Shown one piece after another: positions 9,288-16,306 of a DNA stretch of 30,369 nt. The stretch lies in contig JAZRKJ010000092.1 in the NCBI GenBank assembly GCA_045646245.1, forward strand, positions 1-30,369, written 5' to 3'. Positions within the stretch are counted from its first letter, which is position 1. Each line of letters opens with the position of its first letter. The DNA is from SIG607 sp045646245 (lineage in GTDB: Bacteria; Bacillota; Clostridia; Oscillospirales; Acutalibacteraceae). Position numbers and translations under genes: made by a program. Under the pieces are notes generated by a model. It had not been told where the DNA came from, did not search any database, and was given only the letters and a program-made list of their open reading frames with translations.

Positions 9288-10250
9288 TTATTGATAAGGA
9301 TCAACGGGAGTTTCTTCACCGCTTTCGCCTTCAAGCATACCAAGCCTTTTAAGAAGGTCTTCGGCAGCATTGTAACCAAGCTTTTTCTGACGGTTGTTCA
9401 TTGAAGCAACCTCGATTATTACAGCTAAATTTCTACCCGGCTTAACGGGTATGGTAACCGACGGAACGGTTATGCCCAATATTTCCATGGTTTTTTCTTC
9501 AAGGCCCATTCTGTCGTAAACCTTGTTTATATCCCAAGGCTCAAGGTTAATTACCATATCTATTTTTTCGGTAAGTTTAACCGAACCGACACCGAATATA
9601 CGGCTGGCATTTATAATCCCTATACCGCGAAGCTCAATAAAATGGCGGATATTATCAGGCGCACTGCCTACCAAAGATTTGCTTGAAACCTTTCTTATTT
9701 CCACCGCGTCATCGGCAATAAGACGGTGACCGCGCTTTACAAGTTCAATTGCCGTTTCACTTTTACCTACTCCGCTTTCACCGAGCAGAAGAATACCTTC
9801 ACCGTAAACCTCCACCAATACGCCGTGACGGGTAATACGGGGAGCAAGTTGCAGGTTCAAAAACGCAATAAGCGCCGCTGAAACCTCCGACGTTGAATCC
9901 TTACTGCGAAGTACCGGCACCTCGTAACGTTTTGCAAGAGTAATCACAAAATCCGGAATCTCCAAATTTCTGGCAATAATTATTGCGGGTGGCTTTTGAG
10001 AAAGAAAGGTATCGTAACGCGCTCCCTGTTCTTCAACGCTTAGTTCTTCAAGGTAACCTTCCTCGGTTTTACCGATTATCTGAATTCTGGAATTATCAAA
10101 ATATCCGTAAAAGCCTGCAAGTTGAATACCGGGACGGTTTATTTCTGCGCTTTTAATCATAATATCTTCTGCTTTACAAGGCAGATAAAGGGTTTCAAGA
10201 GAAAGTTCTTTTATAATTTTTTTAAGGGATACCGTAAAATTAGTATGCAT
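9288..10250 (-). CDS. hprK: HPr kinase/phosphorylase
   Basis: 320 residues, ATG at 10250 with AAGGAG upstream. It phosphorylates HPr on its regulatory serine, the switch of carbon catabolite control in Firmicutes, and also reverses this. The N-terminal domain is poorly conserved. The kinase domain has H142 in ITRHGVLVEVYG, the Walker A motif GESGVGKS at 157-164, the acidic pair D180-D181 and the family signature ELRGIGIINASRIFG at 206-220. The C-terminal tail is acidic and ends in VDPYQ. It is the first gene of a seven-gene minus-strand operon and shares a short divergent promoter region with ychF. The HPr gene itself is not in the window. Confidence 0.97.
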   Translation of the reverse strand: MHTNFTVSLKKIIKELSLETLYLPCKAEDIMIKSAEINRPGIQLAGFYGYFDNSRIQIIGKTEEGYLEELSVEEQGARYDTFLSQKPPAIIIARNLEIPDFVITLAKRYEVPVLRSKDSTSEVSAALIAFLNLQLAPRITRHGVLVEVYGEGILLLGESGVGKSETAIELVKRGHRLIADDAVEIRKVSSKSLVGSAPDNIRHFIELRGIGIINASRIFGVGSVKLTEKIDMVINLEPWDINKVYDRMGLEEKTMEILGITVPSVTIPVKPGRNLAVIIEVASMNNRQKKLGYNAAEDLLKRLGMLEGESGEETPVDPYQ

Positions 10251-10280
10251 AAGGACCCACTCCTTTCCATTATCTTTTAT

Positions 10281-10309
10281 ATTATACTACATACTTTAAC
10301 ATTTTTAAA
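10281..10309 (-). promoter_or_regulatory. Probable promoter of the hprK-dnaE operon
   Basis: Reading the minus strand, a perfect -10 TATAAT (plus coordinates 10281-10286) is preceded at 17 nt by TTTAAA (10304-10309), a weak -35. It lies about 30 bases before the hprK start. Confidence 0.45.
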
Positions 10310-10326
10310 GTTTTTTTATATTTTTC

Positions 10327-10355
10327 TTGATAATATTTTCTTATACCCTTATAAT
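10327..10355 (+). promoter_or_regulatory. Sigma-A type promoter of ychF
   Basis: TTGATA at 10327-10332, a 17-nt spacer and a perfect TATAAT at 10350-10355 lie 41 bp before the ychF start. This is the best match in the divergent hprK/ychF region. Confidence 0.8.
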
Positions 10356-10396
10356 AGATATACTAAATGCATTATATTTGTTTTGGAGGCAAAACT

Positions 10397-11506
10397 ATGA
10401 AACTAGGTATTGTAGGACTTCCTAACGTTGGCAAGTCCACTTTATTTAACGCTATTACCAACGCAGGGGCGCAGTCGGCAAATTTCCCTTTCTGTACAAT
10501 TGAGCCTAACGTGGGCGTGGTTGCCGTTCCGGATAAACGTCTTGACGTGCTGCGCGATATGTACACCGAAGGCGCGAAGGTTCCCCCCGTTGTTCCCGCA
10601 ATTATTGAATTCGTTGATATTGCAGGTCTTGTTAAAGGCGCTTCAAAGGGCGAAGGTCTGGGCAATAAATTCCTTGCCAATATAAGAGAAGTTGACGCAA
10701 TAGTTCACGTTGTAAGATGTTTTGAAAACGATAACATTATTCACGTTGAAGGAAGTATCGACCCTCTTCGCGATATTGAAACCATTGACCTTGAGCTTAT
10801 TTTTTCCGATATGGAAATGGTTGAACGCAGAATTGCAAAAACCGCCAAGGATTTAAAGGGAAATAAAACCTTACAGGGCGAGCTTGACTTTTTAAAACGC
10901 CTTTACGACCATCTTGAAAGCGGTAAAAGCGCAAGAAGTATGGAAGTCAGCAAAGAAGAAAAAGAAATTTTAGACACTATTTTCCTTCTCACCACCAAGC
11001 CTGTAATTTACGCCGCCAATTTAAGCGAAGACGATTTTTCGGGTAAAGCTCCCGAAGATAATCCTCACTTCTGCGCCGTTAAAGAGCTTGCCGCCAAGGA
11101 AGGCGCCGAAGTTATGCCCATTTGCGCTCAGATGGAAGCAGACATTGCAGATATGACGGCAGAAGAAAAGGAAATGTTCTTATCCGATTTAGGGCTTGAA
11201 GCTTCAGGTCTTGACCGTCTTATTCAAAAGAGCTACAGCCTTTTGGGTCTTATATCTTACCTTACCGCCGGTGAAAAGGAGGTTCGCGCCTGGACCATAA
11301 AGAAAGAAACAAAAGCGCCTCAAGCCGCAGGTAAAATCCATTCCGACTTTGAACGCGGTTTTATCCGCGCCCAAATTATTGCTTTTGACGACTTAAACGA
11401 ATGCGGTTCTCTTGCCGCCGCCCGTACCAAGGGACTTGTAAGAACCGAAGGCAAAGAATATATTATGCAGGACGGTGACGTAGTTGAATTCCTCTTTAAC
11501 GTTTAA
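10397..11506 (+). CDS. ychF: Redox-regulated ATPase YchF (Obg-like ATPase)
   Basis: 369 residues from ATG 10397. This start is chosen because GGAGG sits eight bases upstream (10385-10389); an upstream in-frame ATG at 10367 has no SD and lies close to the expected transcription start. The protein is a translation-associated P-loop NTPase that binds ribosomes and prefers ATP over GTP. GLPNVGKST covers residues 7-15, a G3-like FVDIAGLVKGAS follows, and the altered G4 (AANLSEDD instead of NKxD) is typical of YchF. The C-terminal TGS domain has EVRAWTI and FERGFIRAQ. The next gene overlaps its 3' end. Confidence 0.97.
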   Translation: MKLGIVGLPNVGKSTLFNAITNAGAQSANFPFCTIEPNVGVVAVPDKRLDVLRDMYTEGAKVPPVVPAIIEFVDIAGLVKGASKGEGLGNKFLANIREVDAIVHVVRCFENDNIIHVEGSIDPLRDIETIDLELIFSDMEMVERRIAKTAKDLKGNKTLQGELDFLKRLYDHLESGKSARSMEVSKEEKEILDTIFLLTTKPVIYAANLSEDDFSGKAPEDNPHFCAVKELAAKEGAEVMPICAQMEADIADMTAEEKEMFLSDLGLEASGLDRLIQKSYSLLGLISYLTAGEKEVRAWTIKKETKAPQAAGKIHSDFERGFIRAQIIAFDDLNECGSLAAARTKGLVRTEGKEYIMQDGDVVEFLFNV

Positions 11507-12125
11507 AAAATTATTATCGCTTTTCCTTGCTGTTTTGTGCATTTGTTCGGTGTCCTTCTGCCTTTGTTCTTGCAGCAGTAAAGGCGTTTACCGCGTAAGC
11601 AGTATGGATTATATTGTTGACGAAAATTCGGTTATGACAACCACCTACACCTACACCGAAGATAACAAGCCCGCTACAGTATCGGTGTTTTACAATTCCG
11701 GCTACACCGAAAATTACGTAGATACTTATTCTTATAACAAAAGAGGAAATATGACTTCTTTAGTTCGTACCTACGACACGCGCAGAGAAGAATACACCGC
11801 TAAAAAAATCACAGATAATAAGTACATTCTTTATGATAAAGACCAAAAAGAACACGTAACCATAATATTCGACGACAGCGGTTTTATTGTTTCTTACAGA
11901 TACGTAAGCGGATACGTTAACGAATACGCTTTTACTTGTGACGAAAGCGGCAAACCCGTAAGCTATAAATTTTTGGATATACGCCCTTCGGGTAGCCAGC
12001 GCCTTATAGAATATTCTATAGATTTTAAGAGCGATGATACTTTCCACATGCACGCAACCGGCGAATTTGAAACCGAAAATGAATATTACGAGGTTAAATA
12101 TCAAAAGATAACCGTGAAAGGTTGA
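11484..12125 (+). CDS. Putative lipoprotein with YD-repeat-like segments
   Basis: 213 residues if started at TTG 11484, which overlaps the end of ychF by 23 bases; AGGACGG lies upstream and no better start exists before the signal sequence. A hydrophobic signal segment (residues 8-27) is followed by several cysteines (LCSCSSKG), with C28 or C30 the probable lipidated residue. The exported part is tyrosine- and threonine-rich and has short beta-hairpin-like units such as YTYTEDNKPA, YSYNKRGNMTS and CDESGKPVSYKF. These resemble the YD/RHS style of repeat without being clear members. Function is not known. It is probably a small surface-anchored protein co-transcribed with ychF and the next peptidase gene. 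Confidence 0.7.
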   Translation: MNSSLTFKKLLSLFLAVLCICSVSFCLCSCSSKGVYRVSSMDYIVDENSVMTTTYTYTEDNKPATVSVFYNSGYTENYVDTYSYNKRGNMTSLVRTYDTRREEYTAKKITDNKYILYDKDQKEHVTIIFDDSGFIVSYRYVSGYVNEYAFTCDESGKPVSYKFLDIRPSGSQRLIEYSIDFKSDDTFHMHATGEFETENEYYEVKYQKITVKG

Positions 12126-12133
12126 TGAAATAA

Positions 12134-12856
12134 ATGTGGCCTTATTATTACTATGGCTACGGTTACGGTTATAATTACGACGATCCCATTTTTGCTATTG
12201 CTATGGTGCTTTTAGTCGTAGCCTTAATCGTTACCGCTGTCGCACAAATAAAAGTAAAATCTTCTTTTTCAAAATACAGTAAAGTCAACGCCCACTTAAC
12301 CGGTGCCGCCGCAGCGGAAAAGCTACTTGCTTCCCAAGGGGTATACAACGTTAAAATCGAACGTGTAAGCGGTCATTTAAGCGATCATTTTGACCCGCGT
12401 ACAAATACAATCCGCCTTAGCGAGGAAGTATACGACCGCGCCACGGTAGCCGCCGTCGGCGTTGCTTGTCACGAAGCCGGCCACGCCCTTCAGTACGCAA
12501 GCGGCTACGGCCCCATAAAGTTGCGAAACGCAATTTTACCCGTAACCCGTATCGGCTCCGCTTTGGCAATGCCTCTTATACTTTTGGGCTTTCTGTTTTT
12601 CCCCGCAATTGCGGCTATCGGCGTAGCCTTTTACGCCCTTTCCACCCTTTTTCAGCTTATCACTTTGCCCGTGGAATTTAACGCTTCACGCCGCGCAATA
12701 ACCATTATAAGGGACTATAATATCCTTTATGACGATTCTGAAATTAACGGAGCCAAAGCAGTGCTCAGCGCCGCCGCAATGACCTATCTGGGTGCGTTAC
12801 TCGCTTCACTCGCCCAGCTTCTAAGGCTTATAGCAATGGTAAACCGAAGAAGATAA
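12134..12856 (+). CDS. yugP: Neutral zinc metallopeptidase, YugP-type membrane protein
   Basis: 240 residues, ATG at 12134, eight bases after the lipoprotein gene; the SD (GAAAGG) is weak and far, so translation may be coupled. The N-terminus is very rich in Tyr and Gly (residues 4-15) and is followed by a membrane segment (about 19-38). The soluble middle part contains VSGHLSDHFDP and the zinc motif HEAGH (H113, E114, H117), then two or three further membrane segments. This is the architecture of the widespread YugP family of predicted membrane metallopeptidases, whose substrates are not established. A terminator follows. Confidence 0.9.
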   Translation: MWPYYYYGYGYGYNYDDPIFAIAMVLLVVALIVTAVAQIKVKSSFSKYSKVNAHLTGAAAAEKLLASQGVYNVKIERVSGHLSDHFDPRTNTIRLSEEVYDRATVAAVGVACHEAGHALQYASGYGPIKLRNAILPVTRIGSALAMPLILLGFLFFPAIAAIGVAFYALSTLFQLITLPVEFNASRRAITIIRDYNILYDDSEINGAKAVLSAAAMTYLGALLASLAQLLRLIAMVNRRR

Positions 12857-12867
12857 TTTTACGCATA

Positions 12868-12910
12868 AATCACTCTTGCCGTCGCAAAATAAGCAAGGGT
12901 GATTTTTTTT
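12868..12910 (+). terminator. Terminator hairpin whose 3' arm carries the next gene's SD
   Basis: AATCACTCTTGC (12868-12879) pairs with GCAAGGGTGATT (12893-12904) with one G-T wobble and is followed by a run of eight T. The 3' arm contains AAGGGTGA, placed six bases before the TTG start codon of the following gene. Confidence 0.85.
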
Positions 12911-13295
12911 GGAGCAAATTAAAAACCAAGCCGCGGTTTTCACCGTAGGCGCAATAGGATATTCCGCCATTGAGCTTTTGTGGCGGGGGCATACCCACCC
13001 TTCCATGGCAGTTGCGGGAGGGGTGTGTTTTTCTCTTATAACCGCAATAGAAAAAGCCTTTCCCCATATAAAATATTTGTATAAATGTATTATGGGAAGT
13101 CTTACAATTACCGCCGTAGAGCTTTGTTTCGGTATAGTTTTCAATATACTTCTTTGTAAAAACGTATGGGATTACAGTCAAATCAAATTTAATTTTTTAG
13201 GGCAAATTTGTCTTCTTTATACCGTTTTATGGGGCTTTCTTACCGCTCTTGCCCTTCCCATTTCAAAGAAACTTATTTCCGCTTTACAAAAATAA
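12909..13295 (+). CDS. Small CmpB-like (putative ABC-transporter type IV family) membrane protein
   Basis: 128 residues. The protein is nearly all membrane-embedded, with about four hydrophobic segments. It has the family core GYSAIELLWRGHTHPSMAVAGG near the N-terminus, with CF following directly; the family (Pfam PF06541-like) has no proven transport function. The only reasonable start is TTG at 12909, since a stop lies at 12900 in the same frame. AAGGGTGA at the 3' arm of the preceding terminator hairpin would be its SD, with the T-tract as spacer. The start and the expression level are therefore unusual and uncertain. Confidence 0.75.
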   Translation: MEQIKNQAAVFTVGAIGYSAIELLWRGHTHPSMAVAGGVCFSLITAIEKAFPHIKYLYKCIMGSLTITAVELCFGIVFNILLCKNVWDYSQIKFNFLGQICLLYTVLWGFLTALALPISKKLISALQK

Positions 13296-13311
13296 TAAAG
13301 GTTGGTATAAT
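13283..13311 (+). promoter_or_regulatory. Sigma-A promoter of alr with extended -10
   Basis: TTTACA at 13283-13288, a 17-nt spacer, and TATAAT at 13306-13311 preceded by TG at 13303-13304. It overlaps the last codons of the membrane-protein gene and lies 34 bp before alr. Confidence 0.82.
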
Positions 13312-13344
13312 ATATAAGTAAAATTTAAGTTGCGAGGTCTTTAT

Positions 13345-14472
13345 ATGGCTTTCTTACACCGTACTTGGGCGGAAATAAGCGTTTCTGCTCTGGTACATAA
13401 TTTTAAAACAATTAAAAACAGCGCAAAAGACTGCCGACTTATGGCGGTTGTTAAAGCCGACGCATACGGTCACGGCACCGATATAGTTCTCCCCGCTCTT
13501 ATAAGCGCAGGGGCTGACGCCTTTGCCGTTTCCAACATTGACGAGGCTATGGAACTTAGAAATATGGGTATTTCCTCCCCTGTTTTAATTCTTGGTTATA
13601 CCCCTCCCGAAGCCGCGCAAAAATTAGCCGAAAATAACATTACCCAAACGGTTTACGACAAGTCTTATGCTAAAAAGCTTTCAGAATACGCCGTAAAATC
13701 AAGCGTTACCGTAAACACCCATATTAAACTTGATACAGGTATGGGAAGAATCGGGTTCGACTGCCGAACAAGCGCATTAAACGGTTTAAATGATATTTAT
13801 GAAATCCTGCCTTTAAAGGGGCTTTCCTTTGAGGGAATTTTCACCCACTTTGCCGCCGCCGACCGCAGCGGAGACATTAACGGCGACTACACAAGCCAGC
13901 AGTACACACGTTTCCAAAACGCCGCTACACTGATTAAAGAAAAATGCAATACCATAAAAACGGTACATTGCTGTAATTCCGCAGGTCTTTTACTTGAAAA
14001 GGATAAACATTCCTGCCTTTGCCGCCCCGGTGTTATCCTTTACGGTCTCTCCCCCGACAAGGATATGAAGTACAGCGAAGAGCTTATCCCCGTTATGACC
14101 CTTAAAAGCGTTGTTTCTATGGTTAAAGAGGTGGAAGAGGATACCTGTATAAGCTACGGAAGAACCTTTAAAACAAAGGGAAAATCCAAACTTGCAACCG
14201 TTTCCGTCGGTTATGCCGACGGCTACCCCAGACTTCTCTCCAATAAAGGTCAGGTTATTATTAACGGACAGCGCGCGAATATTGTAGGCAGAGTTTGTAT
14301 GGACCAAATGGTGGTTGACGTTACCCATATTAAAGAAATTGAAATCGGTGACGAAGTTATCCTTTTCGGAAAAGACCTTCCTGTGGACGAAATTGCCGAG
14401 CTTGCAGGCACCATAAATTATGAAATAGTCTGCGGCGTTTCAAAAAGAGTTCCCCGCATAAAAGTAAATTAA
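13345..14472 (+). CDS. alr: Alanine racemase
   Basis: 375 residues from ATG 13345; a GAGG lies about ten bases upstream, whereas the alternative TTG at 13330 adds only five residues. It makes D-alanine for peptidoglycan using PLP. The PLP lysine is K37 in VVKADAYGHG and the opposite catalytic tyrosine is Y271 in ISYGRTF. The substrate-binding HIKLDTGMGRIGF, SVGYADGYPR and VCMDQMVVDVT motifs are present. Length is normal. It has its own promoter and a strong terminator, so it is probably a single-gene unit. Spore formers may carry a second alr; only this one is seen here. Confidence 0.97.
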   Translation: MAFLHRTWAEISVSALVHNFKTIKNSAKDCRLMAVVKADAYGHGTDIVLPALISAGADAFAVSNIDEAMELRNMGISSPVLILGYTPPEAAQKLAENNITQTVYDKSYAKKLSEYAVKSSVTVNTHIKLDTGMGRIGFDCRTSALNGLNDIYEILPLKGLSFEGIFTHFAAADRSGDINGDYTSQQYTRFQNAATLIKEKCNTIKTVHCCNSAGLLLEKDKHSCLCRPGVILYGLSPDKDMKYSEELIPVMTLKSVVSMVKEVEEDTCISYGRTFKTKGKSKLATVSVGYADGYPRLLSNKGQVIINGQRANIVGRVCMDQMVVDVTHIKEIEIGDEVILFGKDLPVDEIAELAGTINYEIVCGVSKRVPRIKVN

Positions 14473-14490
14473 ACTATAGCAAACTATACA

Positions 14491-14532
14491 AAATCGGAAG
14501 TTTTTATTTGTAGAAACTTCCGATTTTTTGTT
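14491..14532 (+). terminator. Intrinsic terminator of alr
   Basis: A perfect 13-bp inverted repeat (AAATCGGAAGTTT at 14491-14503 with AAACTTCCGATTT at 14514-14526) is followed by a T-rich tract, 18 bases after the alr stop. Confidence 0.92.
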
Positions 14533-14650
14533 TTTTATTAAAAACTTGTCCAAAATCGGCATTCTAAAACGTTATAGATAATAGAATAACTTGTAAAATA
14601 TTGAAAATTTTTGTAACTAATGATATAATTAAATAAATAAGAAATTACCG

Positions 14651-14680
14651 ATAACATAGGGGACCGTCCCCTTGTGTTAT
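14651..14680. repeat. REP-like palindrome around GGGGACCGTCCCC
   Basis: GGGGAC/GTCCCC at 14659-14671 is a perfect inverted repeat with a single central base. It is flanked by ATAACA and TGTTAT, which are also inverted. Elements of the type GACACA-AGGGGACGG-TCCCC-TGTGTC occur in many Clostridia, and related degenerate pieces recur here at 14794-14812 and 14911-14929. Association with REP-associated tyrosine transposases is from general knowledge; no transposase is present here. Confidence 0.6.
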
Positions 14681-14819
14681 GAGTTTGGTAAGTCGTATAT
14701 ATTCGTTGTATTAGATGATTTTTCAACTGTTGCGTATCAAGAATTGTCTGCTGATATTTCGAACTGGAACAAAGAAATCAATTTTTTTAGGACAGGGACA
14801 ATCAGGGGACGGCAAGTAG

Positions 14820-14900
14820 TTGCTTTGCAAATGATGTTGTGTTAAACACAAATGATGTTACGGCTTTGCCGTAAACGATGTTGCCTGACGGCAAAGGATG
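14820..14900. repeat. Array of four small hairpins separated by ATGATG-like spacers
   Basis: Four perfect short inverted repeats follow one another. They are TTGC/GCAA (14820-14830), TTGTGTT/AACACAA (14837-14851), TTACGGC/GCCGTAA (14858-14874) and TTGCC/GGCAA (14881-14894). The spacers are ATGATG, ATGATG, ACGATG and AGGATG, so the spacer is conserved while the stems differ. Each stem begins TT and ends AA. A fifth diverged unit may lie at 14957-14986 (ACGTGC-ttt-GCGT then TTTTGATGTT). Confidence 0.75.
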
Positions 14901-14995
14901 ACGGCACACGCAGGACGGTTCTGTGTCTTAACTAAAAACAAAATACCGGTTTATTAAATACGTGCTTTGCGTATTTTGATGTTATCTCACTTAGG

Positions 14996-15026
14996 GAGTC
15001 CACGCGGGAATTTCCTGCGCGGACTC
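14996..15026 (+). promoter_or_regulatory. Strong leader hairpin before the sigma-factor gene
   Basis: GAGTCC pairs with GGACTC, and the pairing continues with one mismatch and one wobble almost to the loop (31 nt in all). It is followed by a weak T-rich run (TTGTGCTTGTTT), 28 bases before the sigma-factor start. It may be an attenuator or the end of an upstream transcript. Confidence 0.5.
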
Positions 15027-15053
15027 TTGTGCTTGTTTAAAAGGGGTGAAAAA

Positions 15054-15563
15054 ATGCTTGCAATATGCCTTTCTATTATTGAAACCCAAGAAGAAAAGGA
15101 TGCCTTCGAAGAGCTTTATCACAAATATCGTAAGGTTATTTATGGTATTTCTTGTGAGTATCTTGGTAAATTGGGGCTTGTTGACGATGCCGCTCAAGAA
15201 ACTTTTTTGAAATTAACTAAATATTTAAAACAAATCGAACAAATGGATGAACATAAAGTATTTAACTTTATAAGAATCGTTACAAAATGCGTTTGCTTAG
15301 ATATACTAAAAAAAGAAAAAAGTCAGCAACTAAAGCAAGAAAAGCTTTCCAAAACAATTACTTTTGATGAAGATAATGAAGAATTTGATATAGTGTGGGA
15401 AAGAATTATGGCTATGCCCGAAATATACCGCAATACACTTATGCTGAAATATTATTACGGTTTAAGCGAAAAGGAAATATGCCACATTACAAATATCACA
15501 AAAAGCGCATTCTATAAAAGATTACAACGCGCAAAAGCGTTATTAAAGGGAAATGAAATATGA
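15054..15563 (+). CDS. ECF-like RNA polymerase sigma factor
   Basis: 169 residues from ATG 15054; AAGGGGTG lies a few bases upstream, so the longer reading from 14967 is rejected. A sigma-2 region (FEELYHKYRKVIYGISCEYL, then DDAAQETFLKL) is followed by a linker and a sigma-4 helix-turn-helix (MPEIYRNTLMLKYYYGLSEKEI, with AFYKRLQRAKALL at the end). It would direct transcription of a small regulon in response to a signal. Its stop overlaps the start of the next gene by four bases, the usual arrangement of sigma factor and membrane anti-sigma partner. Which ECF group it belongs to cannot be told. Confidence 0.88.
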   Translation: MLAICLSIIETQEEKDAFEELYHKYRKVIYGISCEYLGKLGLVDDAAQETFLKLTKYLKQIEQMDEHKVFNFIRIVTKCVCLDILKKEKSQQLKQEKLSKTITFDEDNEEFDIVWERIMAMPEIYRNTLMLKYYYGLSEKEICHITNITKSAFYKRLQRAKALLKGNEI

Positions 15564-16246
15564 CTGTAAATATTAAAAAAGAACAAGAACTGCTTTACAA
15601 AATTTTTGATTATTATTCTAAAGAAACATATAATAACTACGATTTTGAAGAAGCCGAAAAAACACAAATTCCGGAAAGTTTTGATAAGAAAATTCAACAG
15701 CTTATTAAACAACGTCGAAAACCGTATTTTTACCTCATAAATACTGTGGCAAAGCGGGTTGCCTGCGTTATTGTGGCGTTGCTTATAGCGGCTACCTGCA
15801 CCGTGTTAAGCGTTGATGCATTACGCGAAGGGGTTAAAAACTTTTTTGTGGAAATCTACGAAAAGTTCTCCACCGCTTGTTTTTCCACCGATACGGATGC
15901 GCCGGATAATATAGAAGTGTATTATACGCCGTCTTTTATTCCCGATGGATACGAAGTAAGTGAAGTAAGAAGGGATAATAATGCTTACAGAGTTATGTAT
16001 AAAAACGACGACGGCAACGAAATAATATACAAACAGCTCACCGCTTTAGGAAGAGAAACACTTATCAATACCGAAGACGGAGAAATGGAAAAATACGGTG
16101 ACGGCATGTACGTTTATTTAAAAAGCTTCCAACGAAGAAAGTATTATTGGAATGACGGTAAATATATTTATTGTGTAGTTGCTAATGACAGCATACCGAA
16201 AGAAGAGTTACTGAAAATAGCCGATTCCATTAAGGATGACATCTAA
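15560..16246 (+). CDS. DUF4367-type membrane protein, likely anti-sigma partner
   Basis: 228 residues, ATG at 15560 overlapping the sigma-factor stop (ATGA). A cytoplasmic N-terminus of about 65 residues has an amphipathic, charged character (PESFDKKIQQLIKQRRK), then a single membrane segment at about 67-85. The exported domain is of DUF4367 type (YTPSFIPDGYEVSEV, then IIYKQL, and a KYYWNDGKYIY to EELLKIADSI ending). No zinc-binding anti-sigma motif (HxxxCxxC) is visible, so the role as anti-sigma factor is inferred from gene order and topology. In many Clostridia DUF4367 proteins are paired with sigma factors in this way. Confidence 0.82.
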   Translation: MTVNIKKEQELLYKIFDYYSKETYNNYDFEEAEKTQIPESFDKKIQQLIKQRRKPYFYLINTVAKRVACVIVALLIAATCTVLSVDALREGVKNFFVEIYEKFSTACFSTDTDAPDNIEVYYTPSFIPDGYEVSEVRRDNNAYRVMYKNDDGNEIIYKQLTALGRETLINTEDGEMEKYGDGMYVYLKSFQRRKYYWNDGKYIYCVVANDSIPKEELLKIADSIKDDI

Positions 16247-16261
16247 ATATTTTACCCATTT

Positions 16262-16306
16262 AAAATGCTTCCAACCTTTGACTTAAAGATTGGAAGCATT
16301 TTTTAT
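16262..16306. terminator. Bidirectional terminator between the DUF4367 gene and eno
   Basis: AAAATGCTTCCAA (16262-16274) and TTGGAAGCATTTT (16290-16302) form a perfect 13-bp stem with T-rich flanks on both strands, between convergent genes. Confidence 0.9.

Larger units (their letters stand above)
14533..15053. other. Gene-poor stretch with repeat remnants
   Basis: No convincing gene. The first ~110 bases are AT-rich. From 14651 come a REP-like palindrome, GGGGAC-type motifs, the hairpin array and a degenerate AGGACGGTTCTGTGTCTTA (14911-14929). A frame open from about 14672 to 14845 has no start signal and gives no recognised family. A further hairpin at 14996-15026 precedes the sigma gene. 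Confidence 0.6.

Noticed and set aside
13330..13344. TTG start for alanine racemase
   Set aside because: Adds five residues not typical of the family; ATG 13345 is better placed behind GAGG.
14672..14845. A 57-codon open frame in the gene-poor stretch
   Set aside because: It begins inside the REP-like palindrome with no SD or clear start, runs into the hairpin array, and matches no family I know.
14820..14900. CRISPR array
   Set aside because: Units are about 20 bases, the spacer part is six bases and nearly constant, and the variable part is palindromic; no cas genes are near.
14967..15053. Longer start of the sigma factor
   Set aside because: The extension reads through the leader hairpin and has no SD; ATG 15054 has AAGGGGTG.
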